Shown in pieces: positions 10,995 through 21,095 of a stretch of 64,000 nt of DNA (the stretch's first letter is position 1; each line of letters starts with the position of its first letter). Under the pieces are notes generated by a model. The model worked only from the letters and a program-made list of their open reading frames with translations. It was not told the origin of the DNA and did not search any database. Position numbers and translations under genes: made by a program. The DNA comes from Saturnia japonica. Lineage: Eukaryota; Arthropoda; Insecta; Lepidoptera; Saturniidae. The DNA is taken from positions 2,356,001-2,420,000 of the forward strand of contig CM065318.1 in the NCBI GenBank assembly GCA_033032175.1. Direction: 5' to 3'.

Positions 10995-11830
10995 ACGATA
11001 CACAATTGATGTTAAGTAATTTGTTTAATTTATTTATTTTATTTTATTTTATTTATTGGTCCACAAAACTGACTACAACCTATGTATATAATTAGAAATT
11101 ACCAATATTGTAAAATCATGCAATGATTGTACTCTTCTAGACGTGGATACAGCATGCACATAAGTTATAGAAAAAAAAAACACATTAGGCGGTACAAAAA
11201 CTAACTATACTAAAATCATAGAAATTACATTATTTAAGTATTTTAAGAATATTTTCAATAGAGGAAATAGAACCTGAAAATATATCAATCTCTGTGCGAA
11301 CAGCGTTACAGAAAGAGGACATACGATATATTGGAGAATGTTGAGCAATATTTGTTCTGCAATGAGGCAGGTAAAAAGTTTTTCTGTTATGCAAACGACT
11401 GCCCAAACGTGGAATCGCAAAATTCAAACGTTCAAGAATGTAGGGTGAGTCTGTGATTCCATGTAGCAATTTAAAAAGACACACGATGTCAGAGTTCCTC
11501 CTACGAGTACAAAGCGACATAACTCTGTAATAAGAAAGGCGTTCTTCATAAGTTTTCAAGATTTTACATTTGTAATCAGAATATGCCAAGTGGTACATGA
11601 AACGCTTTTGTACTCGTTCAATTCTGTCAGAATGTACTTGATAGCAGGGATTCCAAACAGGACTATTGTATTCTAAAATTCCGCGTAGAATAGTGTTGTA
11701 AATTATTATCGTTAGGCTGGGTTCTTTAAATATTTTCATCTGACGACTAATAAACCCAGATAATTTGGATGAATTTTGGATTATGTAATGTAGACTAATC
11801 TTCAGACATTGTGTTTTTGCTATATATTAC
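10995..11830 (-). mobile_element. LINE 3' part (RT thumb/connection and tail)
   Basis: Minus-strand reading from about 11820 (HYIIQNSSKLSGFISRQ) through LRGILEYNSPVWNP, DRIERVQKRFMYHL and RRRNSDIVCLFKLLHG to a stop at 11230. A short 3' UTR and an (AAATA)n-type tail (about 11030-11065) follow. These are the conserved C-terminal blocks of Jockey/CR1-like reverse transcriptases. The same family is present at 31400-32085. Upstream on the same strand the element continues in the opposite orientation (11885-12394). Confidence 0.8.
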
Positions 11831-11884
11831 GAAAAGACTATCCACTAATGAATAAACAGCGCAAAGTTCGCATTATATTGCGGT

Positions 11885-12394
11885 TTAGACGCATGATTTC
11901 TTTCGCGGTCGCAGTACTGACATTAATTTAGTCTCTTACACCACGTTTATTGCAAAAGCTCTCGATCTCTTGAACGCCGTGTATACTGATTTCTCTAAAA
12001 CATTTGACAAAATGAACCATACAATATTGCTGAAAAAGTTATTGAGTAATGGTATACATTTTGACCTGCTAAGAGGATCAAGCCACATATCAAAAACCGC
12101 AGTCAAGCTGTAGCATTGATAGATTATCCTGTTAAGTTTGTTGCGCTACCCTCCGGCGTTCTTCAATGACCCCATATCGGCTTTTTCCAATTTATTAAGG
12201 AACATGTATTAGAAAGTCTTGTCATCTACCCTACGCCGATGATACAAATATTTTTACAATTGTGTAATTTATTTAATGTGTAGATACTCGTCGTGAAATC
12301 GCATATTTTTTAACAGTGACAAACGCCACATTATTTCTTTCACACGGAAACGTTATGCTTTAATTTACAAAGTATGTTCTCTCTGGTATTTACA
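11885..12394 (+). mobile_element. LINE RT palm fragment, inverted relative to its 3' part
   Basis: On the + strand: RSTDINLVSYTTFI, then motif A VYTDFSKTFDKMNH (Asp at 11988-11990), motif B remnant SGVLQ followed by TGA (12152-12169), motif C YADDTNIF (12232-12243) and, after a small deletion, RHIISFTRKRYALIY (about 12327-12372). Several stops and frame changes show decay. It ends where a Helitron-like element begins. Its content stops just before the part carried by 10995-11830 on the other strand. Confidence 0.8.
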
Positions 12395-12733
12395 TATTAA
12401 TTCGTGAAGCAAAAGCTTTCTACCCCTTTTTAAGCGTATTACGTGCATGGAAGACTGTGAGATTTGGCATGGTTAAAGTTTATATGGAGAAGGAGTGCAG
12501 TAAGCTAAAATTTATGTATTATATCTGTTGCTAATATATTAAATAAAATAAATTAATACTGCGAATCCTAAACCGACCAGTGCCATTGAACTTAGACTCC
12601 CCAAAATATTGACATTGTCACTCAATAAAAAGTGACCGCAAGTGATATAATATTCATTGTTTAAATGTCAAAGAGAAAATAGTTTATAATTAAAAAGTCG
12701 CTGGCCGAATTTCGTCCTTAGGGCGATCGCTTA
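12395..12733 (+). mobile_element. Non-autonomous Helitron-like element, copy 1
   Basis: This belongs to a 340 bp family with seven copies here. The left end is ATTAATnCGTGAAGC-AAAAGC, the middle 'gcatggaagactgtgagatt', 'ggcatggttaaag' and 'gaccagtgccattgaactta', and the right end a hairpin (GTCGC/GCGAC arms around TCGAATTTCG) followed by CTAG-T in the best copies. Here the terminal CTAG is mutated. The right-end structure fits Helitrons, and the sequence style fits the lepidopteran Lep1 type; that last point is from memory. Confidence 0.65.
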
Positions 12734-13009
12734 TTAAACATGCTAACGAAATTCGTGACTTAAGTTTCATTCTCGTCTCAAAACTTTAAACTAAGCAAAA
12801 CTTTTTGCGTGGGGCAACCTCTTTTAAGAAATCGAAAATTTTAAGTGTATTATTTCGCCTATGTTCCCAGCATATTAGTATTTAAACACGTAATAGATTT
12901 TTGATGTCTTTGGATTTTCGAACTGGATACTTTACTGACTATAAACATGTGCATCGAGAGATACTCGTTATATATTTCTTTAAATCTTTATGGGCTTAAT
13001 GTTTGGCCA
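12734..13009. other. Intergenic, nothing recognised
   Basis: AT-rich sequence between a Helitron-like copy and a SINE. No feature was identified. Confidence 0.25.
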
Positions 13010-13315
13010 CAATCTCATCTGAATTAAGTAACGATGTAGCCCAAGATGGTACGCTAAGCCTTTAGGTGGCAGTCCACCTGATAGATAGATTGTTGTTCTC
13101 AAGTGCAGCTGCCGGAACACAATAGTAGTTGTTCAACACATTTCCAACTTGAGGGTGGTAGCTGGCCAGGTGGGCATTACAAAAAGCCCTAACACTATGT
13201 TATGATTTTAAAAGATATTTTCCTTCTTAGAAAGCTCAGGCTCATTGCAGGGATTCGAACTCACGTCGATCAACACGGTATCCGTACACGCTACCACTAA
13301 GCCATTATAGCTTCA
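13010..13315 (-). mobile_element. tRNA-derived SINE (family T1), copy 1
   Basis: Read on the minus strand, the right end (13315-13245) carries pol III promoter boxes: an A box (TGGCTTAGTGGTA, 13293-13305) and a B box (GAGTTCGAATCC, about 13250-13262). The body then runs to about 13010 with 'agggtggtagctggccagg' on the + strand. Four relatives lie at 20405, 34784, 46600 and 56850. It is not a functional tRNA: the cloverleaf is not complete and the body continues past the head. Confidence 0.7.
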
Positions 13316-13679
13316 GCTGCTAATGCAATGTTATGGTGTTATCAACGTCATTCAATAATGTTACGAGTTAAATTTATGTGAAATCCGAAAAAAATATGAA
13401 ACATGACTAGGACTGCCGTTAGTCCGGGTTTTCACGGATTTGTACTAGTTTGAAAGCGCCCGGGTGCGACCGGACGGAGTTTTTAAAAAGCCTCCAGAAG
13501 AAATCCGGGCACTTTGCGTCCAGGGTAAATAGCATAATATTTCAAAGAGAAGAGCGTTACTATTATATTTAACGTGGGCCGATGTTGTCAAAAATTACAA
13601 ACTAAACTGAAAACATACTGTTGAAATAAATAGAATAAAGAAATAATTATGTTTTTTTTAATACAACTAAGGTGACAAA

Positions 13680-13760
13680 CATGCATACGGCCCACCTGAT
13701 GGTAAGCGGTTACCGTAGCTGTTGCCGACCTCAAGCCCATTTCAACCTAAGAAGATCCGG
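13680..13760 (-). repeat. Interspersed repeat S, - copy
   Basis: 'catgcatacggcccacctga' and 'tggtaagcggttaccgtagc' are the reverse form of the S motif found at 24565-24700. Confidence 0.6.
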
Positions 13761-13929
13761 AACACAACACTAGAAAATTTGGATGCAATGTTCTGTAGGG
13801 TGGAGGTATTCCTAGCTCATCTTAAAAACAAATATCTAGGCGACCGAGCTTTGATTGGTATCTTAAAAAAAGACAAAAAATCACTTATGTACGTAAACTT
13901 GGAGCCGTTTCCGAGAAACCAGTTACATA

Positions 13930-13952
13930 TGTATATATATATATATATATAT
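13930..13952. repeat. (TA)n microsatellite
   Basis: About 11 uninterrupted TA units. Confidence 0.9.
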
Positions 13953-14281
13953 TTATTTATGTAAATACTTGATGTGCTCCACAGTTTCATCCGTAAAATA
14001 AAAAAAAAATCTGGATGGGGACACCCTAATCACCTAGAGGTGTGAAATTTACTTTTGAACCTATAAAAACAAAAAACATAAAAAAATTCATAAAAATCGG
14101 TCCATCCGTTTCGGAGAAGTACGACTATAAACACCGTGACACGACATTTTTATATAAAAGATATACAAGAATTGCTCACTTAATAGTACATATTAGATTT
14201 CGTTTAATTATTTTTTAAGATGTCCGGGGTTAAAACAATTTCACCCGAATGTCCGGGGATTATCAAGATATTATCCGGTGC

Positions 14282-14662
14282 CTACAATGTACATTTGATC
14301 ATAAAAAGATTTAAAGCGGTTAGCGAATTGTTTATAAGTAGATCATCCTGATTATTAGAGAAGCATGGCAATATATAATTGATTACAAGTGATAGGTTAT
14401 AAATGCTACAACTTTTAAATACCAAGATCAGAGTAATCGCTAATGTTAGATAAAGTTTAATTAGGTACTCAATCGGCGTACTGTATTTGGTAGTTGGTAA
14501 CCGTTTAAATAAATGCCAAATGTTATCAAGTCTGCCGGCGATGTCTGAAGGTCGAGGTGTCTCAGTGGAATTGTAGAAAGCGAAACTAATGATGATGCCG
14601 AACGATTGGTTTGTAGGTAAGCAGTTTCGAATAGAATCTCTAGAAATTTTTACTTGCCTCAT
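14282..14662 (-). other. 126-codon open frame, unassigned
   Basis: It begins MRQVKISRDSIRN and includes a hydrophobic segment LTLAITLILVFKSC. I do not recognise a family. It has no obvious partner exons, and dispersed repeats lie on both sides, so it may be a chance frame or a transposon remnant. Confidence 0.2.
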
Positions 14663-15141
14663 TTAAAATATGGTAAGACTTAAATGGCAGTGGAAAAATT
14701 ATTCGTAGGTTGGATGGCAGATCGGGTCGAAGTTTTCTAGAGTGGTGAACACAGATCAGAAGACGACGACCGAAGATGATAAGATTATAATTATGATGAA
14801 GGTAGGGTAATTAGGGTTCTCATTGTTGTTGTGATTATGGTTTGCAATACGGCCGAACCGAAGTTTGTTAACAATTAATATATATTTCTTTTTCAAAATG
14901 GTCCGAGTAGAAGAAGTTAAAAAGAGATATTATTCCAATTTATGAACAATAGAAGAAGCGCTCGTGATGCTGTGTTACTATGTGAAGAGTGTGATTATCA
15001 CAAGTATTTAATTTTGTACTAAATTGCCCTTTACAGTAATTGATTTAAATGAATATCTTAGGAGATATTACAGTTTTAATATAACTCGGTAGCTAAATAA
15101 TGATCAAGAATCGCGAGCGCATTTTTATTATGCAGAATAAT

Positions 15142-15142
15142 G

Positions 15143-15175
<33 letters not shown>

Positions 15176-15310
15176 CTGACTACACTGTTAGCCTTAGGGG
15201 CCCTAAAGCCGCTGCGGCTTTTACAGCTTCACCGGACTTGGGGGCGAGCGCAGAGGGCACTCAGCCGGCAGAATAATGTGGAAGGCGGGCGGTACTTTTA
15301 TATGACGCAG
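15142..15310 (-). repeat. Retroposon R 3' end with long poly(T)
   Basis: A run of about 30 T (15142-15171) is followed by 'agaactgactacactgttag', 'gccgctgcggcttttacagc' and 'ttgggggcgagcgcag'. On the minus strand this is a retroposon 3' end with a long poly(A), so it may be a fairly young insertion. The open frame starting in the poly(T) is not a gene. Confidence 0.65.
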
Positions 15311-15349
15311 ACGAAGTTGCGCGGGTCAGCTAGTTACCTATAAATTTCT

Positions 15350-15640
15350 AATTGCCTCAATAGCCTAGTAGTCATAAACACGACTGCTATGCTCGAGGTC
15401 CTGGGTTCGATTCCCAGGTTCAGCAAACTGTTATTATGTTTTTCTATGAAATTATTCGTAGAAGCTCGGAGTTTGGCTTTGTGCCCGATTAATGACAATA
15501 GGCTCACTCCCTATTACACGGAACCTAAAACATACCCGACGAAATGTGTGTGTACATTAGCACACCTCTGCCTAACCCTTCGGGGATACAGGCGTGATGG
15601 TATGTATAAATTATTATTTCAGTTCTTTCTGACGTCCGAA
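15350..15640 (+). mobile_element. tRNA-derived SINE (family T2), + copy
   Basis: The head at 15355-15425 has an A-box-like 'tagcctagtagtc' and a strong B box GGTTCGATTCC (15411-15421). The body includes 'agctcggagtttggctttg', 'ctattacacgg' and 'aggcgtgatggtatg'. Relatives lie on the minus strand at 38270-38500 and 62885-63437. Pol III boxes plus an unrelated body argue against a true tRNA gene. Confidence 0.75.
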
Positions 15641-15984
15641 ATAAACGTTCATTTATCATTCAATAATTCCAGTCGACAGTGTACTTTCGCAGATTGGCAG
15701 TGGCAATGAAACCAGTTTAAAACCCATCTCATTATAAACTAAACAAACTTTCAAGAGCTGTCAGATGTATCGAAGTCGTTACTGGCCAAGGGCCTTGTCA
15801 ATAAGTCGGCATGTTTCGAACGAAGTCGTGATTTTTTACTAAAGCTTTGAGCGCAGTTTTTAATTGTGTTAAACTTTTTGGATCTAAGTAACTCACTTTT
15901 GAAGTTCATGAATTAGGCAGAGGTCGGAGAATTACAGATTACTTCGATCTCAAATAAACACGTGGTTCCCAAGAAGACATATCA

Positions 15985-16115
15985 CTATTTTTAACCCCCT
16001 GACGTATTACGAGGGGTGTTATAAGTTTAACGTGTGTCTGTATGTGGCATTGTAGTTGAAAAACGGTTAAACAGTTTTTGATCAAGTTTATTTTTGTTTG
16101 AAAGGTGACTTCGGC
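15985..16115. repeat. Dispersed repeat (GAGGGGTGTTATAAGTTT type)
   Basis: 'aaccccctgacg...gaggggtgttataagttt' resembles a motif common in lepidopteran interspersed repeats. I recognise it from general experience only; there is no second copy in this window. Confidence 0.3.
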
Positions 16116-16552
16116 TCCTTTCTAATTGATAAATAAATGTGAGCATCTTCCACAAGTCTGATTGAGTCGAGATTTGGTATTCTGTTACTTTGGTGATTGG
16201 TACTTATTCTGGCTTACATAAAAGAAATAGGCATATACTATCGCGGGCTGATTTTAGATATAAGTATTATGGACCAATATTATTTTAGAACATTGTATTT
16301 TAATATCATTAATCATTACGCCAGCGCACACGGATAAAGCTTTTCTGGAACTCTTCCGACTTACTTAACAAAAATCAATATTTAAGACTAGCGGAAAGTC
16401 GTAGCCTAGTGTTAGATAACCTACAGTAATTCTCGTGAATCTGGCTATAATATACAAAAATAATTTTTCGAATTTAATTGGTAGTTCCAGAGATTAGCGT
16501 GTTTAAACAAACAAAAAAATTTAAGTGCGAGTTCACACGCGGTTGAAGTGAA

Positions 16553-16597
16553 ACTTCTCTCTCTCTCTCTCCCTCGCTCCCTCGCTCCCTCTCTATG
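16553..16597. repeat. (CT)n / CCCTCG-rich microsatellite
   Basis: A CT repeat graded into CCCTCGCT units. It directly follows GAAGTGAAACTTC (about 16544-16558), the palindromic terminus of the 817 bp element at 22089. Confidence 0.8.
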
Positions 16598-16799
16598 TAT
16601 ATATTTCGAGTACATTAAGAATAGATGAAGGATAAGAAAACTGTATAGAAACGCATTCTATCTCATTCTCTCACAGCTCAAAACTTATATATACATTTAT
16701 AGCTATCTCTTTTTCGTTACACATTTTCGTTTCATAAAGTCCATTCACACCGTCCCAAAAGAAGTTTCAATTCAAAACTTTTCCGCTTTATCATAATAC

Positions 16800-17119
16800 T
16801 GTTTAAACGTATTGCGTGCATGGAAGACTGTGAGATTTGGCATGGTTAAAGTTTTTAAGGAGAAGGAGTGCAGAAAGCTAAAATTTATCTATAATATCTT
16901 TTACTAATATATTAAATTAAATTAATTAATACTGCGAATCCTAAACCGACCAGTGCCATTAAACTTAGACCCTCCAAAATATTGACATTGTCACTCAATG
17001 AAAAGTGACAGCAAGTGATATAATATTCATTGTTTAGGTTCATACTGCAAATGTCAAACAGAAAATAGTCTATGTTAAAAAAGTCGCTGGTCGAATTTCG
17101 ATCATTGGGCGACAGCTAG
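16800..17119 (+). mobile_element. Non-autonomous Helitron-like element, copy 2 (good right end)
   Basis: The left end is truncated. The right end is well preserved: GTCGC...GCGAC hairpin, then CTAG (17116-17119) followed by T, as expected for a Helitron 3' terminus. Confidence 0.7.
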
Positions 17120-17280
17120 TTAAATTAATATATTAAATAGTAAAGTTACACGTGTTCACACGTCGCCACATTCGACTTTACTCCCTATCTAATTCACGAA
17201 GCACGAGCTTATATACTACAAAAAAGTAATATAAAAATTGGAACGTATCAATGTCTTTTATGATGTAAAATAAAACATAC

Positions 17281-17379
17281 CGTATCGATACCGTAACATT
17301 GACGGCAATGGCGGCCATTCATTTCACGAAAGAAAAATAAAATAATAAATATCACGATGATCGTGTAATCGGTGCGCAT
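17281..17379 (-). other. Candidate signal-peptide first exon (speculative)
   Basis: The frame from 17379 to 17281 reads MRTDYTIIVIFIILFFF, then REMNG and RHCRQCYGIDT, and meets a GTATGT donor-like site at 17280. A hydrophobic N-terminus followed by a C-x-x-C-Y motif is reminiscent of Ly6-type secreted proteins. No second exon was found downstream on this strand, so this is only a candidate. Confidence 0.2.
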
Positions 17380-17825
17380 GACCCGCTCCGGCAGACTTAT
17401 TGATTTTTGGATGAGATGCATATCAACGGGCGTGTTGAACGAACGTCGAAAAACTGGATGTGTTCCGTACATTCATTTTATTCAAAACTGTCTTTTTTAT
17501 AATAGCTCGGCATATTGACTGTACTGTCCTTGATAGGTAGCACAGTACAATCTTAACACAAAACGACCACCGAGAGATCTAAATCCACATTGGCCAGTGG
17601 ATGGTTCCACAGTTTCACGATACGAGAAAGATAAGACATAGACAACTTTTTAGTTAGTGCCGAGATGGAGGTTTCCGTAAAAATGTGAGTCCGAAGTCCA
17701 GAGCGTGTGGTTCTGTCGAGGAAGGGAGTGTTGAGAGACTAAATTTTAATACATTTTTATGGTCTGATAAAATTTAGTTTTTATAAAAGGACACTTAAAA
17801 AAAAACTATTTAAATTGTTCGATTT

Positions 17826-18055
17826 TATTAAGCGACTTTAAAAAAAAACGGTAGTTACTCAATTCGAATGTTTTTTTTTATGGATGTTCAGCTATAACTT
17901 CTTTGTTTATTAACCGATTTTGGATGTTTCTTTTTTTGTTTGATAGGGGATACCTCAAGGGTAGTCCTATTTTCATTTCATTGGCATTGGACCGTTAACT
18001 TCGAAGATACACCAGGAAACTCTTCAAAAACATTGAAGTTAGTTTTCTTTTTTTT
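17826..18055 (+). mobile_element. Short TIR element (AACCGACTTC family), copy 1
   Basis: 'aagcgactttaaaaaaa' at the left and 'attgaagttagtttt' at the right are decayed forms of the AACCGACTTC/GAAGTCGGTT ends. The shared interior includes 'actcaattcgaatg', 'agctataacttctttgttta' and 'ataggggatacctcaaggg'. Relatives lie at 19285, 55682 and 59270. Confidence 0.65.
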
Positions 18056-18724
18056 AAAAATTTACTGTAAAAGTTTCAATAGGAATGAACGTACATACTC
18101 ATAAGTTGCAGTGGCACTGAATTCCTGTTTGCTACTAAAATTTAAAATTACTAAACTAGGAAATGTTCCGAAAATGTTAAGCAAAAAAAAGGTGTAAATA
18201 TTCTGAACAATTATATTCCATGTAACTTAACTAACAATTGAATCTTATAAATATTTTTTTCGTAACCTGCGATAATGCGAAGCGACTGTCAATCGCTATC
18301 AGTTGAAGAATTGACGGATAAAATTGATTGTATCGGAAATGCACGAAGATAACATGATTGTATAGTATAAATTTTTACTATTGCTTGTTTTAATTGCTTA
18401 AGTTAATAGTTAGAGAAAACAATGTCCCGAGCATAGCCGAGCACAACTGTTCTGTGATTTGCGATGCATCATTGTTGTATTGGACTTATAATAACAGAAA
18501 TATAAAGGTTCAACGTCACGAATATCGTGCACTCATGACATGATGTCCTTAGATTATTGTTTTTTGTTACAAATGAGGTACCCTTACATACGGTTGGGAA
18601 AAAAAGGCAATTATATTTGCATAATGCTTATAAAATGCACTTTCCAACAACAATCGAACAACAACAACCCACCACATCCAGAAGACCCTATCCAACAACC
18701 AGAATCGAACAATCCAGAGTGAAC

Positions 18725-19190
18725 CACTCCCGCTGCCTTGGTTTGTGGGATGTAATTTGACCCGAGTCAAAATTAAAACTGCTCTGAGGTTTCGTTGCGG
18801 ACATGTTCCACTGAATAAGTTTGGACATCTCATGAAAAAAGTTAATTCGCCTAACTGTGAAGTGTGTGGGAAAATAGAAGATGTTCAATATGTGTTGGTG
18901 GAATGTGTTAGGTATCAAATAAGCAGAAGTCGTTTAATTTTAAGTTTAGGGTTATGTTCTTTAGATGTAGTATGTTTCACAGCATACTAGCGGAACCGAC
19001 TTCTGGTTCGGCTGGATGTATGCTGGGGAACTTTATTGTTAATAGTTACAGAATAATGGATAAAACTATGTAGTATTATTTATTTAGTTATTAGTTTATT
19101 TAGTGTAGAATTTTATGTTGTTTTTTGTTGAATTTGGATATATTCCGATTGGGCTGGCATAAACAAACTGTAAAAGTCCCTCAAATAAAT
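18725..19190 (+). mobile_element. LINE C-terminal fragment (RNase H/zinc-knuckle region) and 3' UTR
   Basis: TRVKIKTALRFRCGHVPLN, then CEVCGKIEDVQYVLVEC, match the segment after RNase H in I/R1/Jockey-like LINEs (the usual form is R.GH.PLN...C.C...E...H.L..C). The coding part ends near 18990. 'gaaccgacttctggttcggc' and an AT-rich 3' UTR follow, to a terminal A run near 19190. It is 5' truncated with frame breaks. Confidence 0.65.
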
Positions 19191-19284
19191 AGAAAAAATC
19201 TTATTTTTAGATGAATAGTAGGTACCTACGTACCATATTATAACGTAGTAAAGTCATCTTTACTATCCACTATTAAAATTATTT

Positions 19285-19450
19285 TTAACAGATTTTTTAA
19301 AAAAAGGAGAAGGTTACTCAATTCGAATGTTTTTTTTACGCATTTTCAGCTATAAGTTCTTTGTTTATGAAGCGATTTAGATAATTCTTTTTTTTTGGAT
19401 AGGGGATGGGTCATATTTTAATTTCATTGGCATTTTCTTCTTTTTTGTGT
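19285..19450 (+). mobile_element. Short TIR element (AACCGACTTC family), partial copy
   Basis: 'actcaattcgaatgtttttt', 'agctataagttctttgttta' and 'ggataggggatgg' match the copies at 17826 and 55682. The right end is missing. Confidence 0.55.
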
Positions 19451-20404
19451 TAAATTGTCTTTTACAGCATTTTACTGCAAATTAAAAATATCGGCATTGT
19501 CCGTTTCACTCACAATGGCATCTTATATTTGCTGACTTAGAGAAAACTTAGTGAGAATTTGAAGCATTTCATTAAGTAAAAATAATTAGATTGAAATCGG
19601 CTCTCTTTAGAAAAAGTATTTTCCCTAATGTAAGAAATAATCTAGCAAGTGTTCTTTTTTTTGGTATTTAGACTAAATACGCCATATTTTAAAGTCAATT
19701 TGGCAAAAAAGTGTAGTACAATTTTTTTCAGTGCAAAACACTTTTACAGTTAAAGTTAGGCTTTGTAAGTTATTTTGAGTATTGCTTGAACAGCACAAGT
19801 GATATTTTCTTTAACTACCCAGAGTTGTGTTTATTGTTAAATTAACAGAAGGATTATTCAGAGTTACATAACAAAAACAAAAATTAAAAAAATAATAATA
19901 GCAGTATTTGAAAGATCATCTCGGAGTATCGAAATCCTCGATTTTTTTAATAAACATATAATTTTAAAAGTACCTACATGACTAAGATTTTTTAAATATT
20001 TTTCTGATAACTATCACTAAGAGGGTTAACACCTATTTCCGGCTTGATGTTGATTTACGGGACAATTGTACATGTAAACAATAAACATATAAATTTGAAT
20101 AAAAAAAAGTATTGAAAAAAATTTGAAGAAAAAAGTAATAATATCGTGCTCTTGTTTTAATGCGTAAGCGCATTGTTGAAATTTAGTACAATTTTGCGTG
20201 ATTGCATGAATGTTTCTAATAAAGTACTATCAACATACCAAAAATGACGCTTGAATCATTTCAACAAATTGGTGTATTTGATGCAGCTTAGGGAAATGGC
20301 GCACCGCAAGTATATATTAAATCTATGAAAAACGCACATGAATGAAGTCAGAGCTACCAGCTAGTTAGTTGTGAATATAGCTTTTTTTAAATCAATATAT
20401 AGGA
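19451..20404. other. AT-rich intergenic, nothing recognised
   Basis: Very AT-rich. No ORF with recognisable content, no clear repeat boundaries. Confidence 0.25.
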
Positions 20405-20650
20405 TTTAGCGCTACGACCGCAACCTCTCTTGATGCTAAGTGACGATTTGACGACATACTTATACGTGCTTGGTGACAAATTTTTAACTTGTGGGTGGTA
20501 GTTAACTAGATGTGAATGAGAAAATGCCACATCACCATGCTGTGGATTCATCACGATACTTTCCTTTACGGGATTTTACTTTACTTTATGGGATTTGAAC
20601 TCATGTCAATCGAAGCCAACCGTCACTGCTTTATTGCTAGTTTTCAAACG
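20405..20650 (-). mobile_element. tRNA-derived SINE (family T1), copy 2
   Basis: 'gatgctaagtgacgat', 'ttgtgggtggtagttaacta' and the reversed B box 'gggatttgaactcatg' (about 20580-20595) match copy 1 at 13010. Confidence 0.6.
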
Positions 20651-21095
20651 ATACTAGGAAGTACGAATATAATTTTATAATTCGAAATCTATATTAATAA
20701 ATCTGTAGTCCTGTCGGTACTTTTAATATTTTTTCAAAACTCTAATGATACTGATCACGAATATGCCTTTAAATTTTTTTTTCTCTGTCTGTCTGTTTGT
20801 ATGTGTCCGGATTTAACTGAAAAACGGCTTGACCGATCCTTATGAAATTTTGTACACGGGATGCTTATATCATCAGTTAATTAATAAGGTAAAAGAAATT
20901 TTAATATTAGTTTTAGTAATTGTAAAAAAAAAATCCAAAAAATCTATTGTACAGGAAAAGTATGTCATTCCATGAATAATAAATAATGAAAATTTTCAGT
21001 AATACTTTTAAGAATTGTAATAAAAAGAATTTCTAAAAATTTGAAATTTTATTAAAATTACACGGGATGTATAAAGCATTTACATAATTAATGTG

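Larger units (their letters stand above)
13405..14285. mobile_element. Degenerate hAT-like remnant with TGTCCGGG repeats (tentative)
   Basis: GTCCGGG/CCCGGG-type words are concentrated at both ends (13420-13520 and 14221-14280) in opposite orientations, as in the subterminal regions of some hAT elements. The interior includes a repeat-S fragment, a (TA)n tract and an A-rich segment with 'cggtccatccgtttcgga'. No transposase was recognised and no clear terminal repeat or 8 bp duplication was found. Confidence 0.35.

Noticed and set aside
13245..13315. Possible tRNA gene
   Set aside because: A and B boxes are present but there is no complete cloverleaf and a shared body follows, so it is a SINE. 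The same applies at 15355, 26520, 46808 and 57053.
15140..15343. Open frame starting with a run of Phe
   Set aside because: It is a translated poly(T) tract at a retroposon end.
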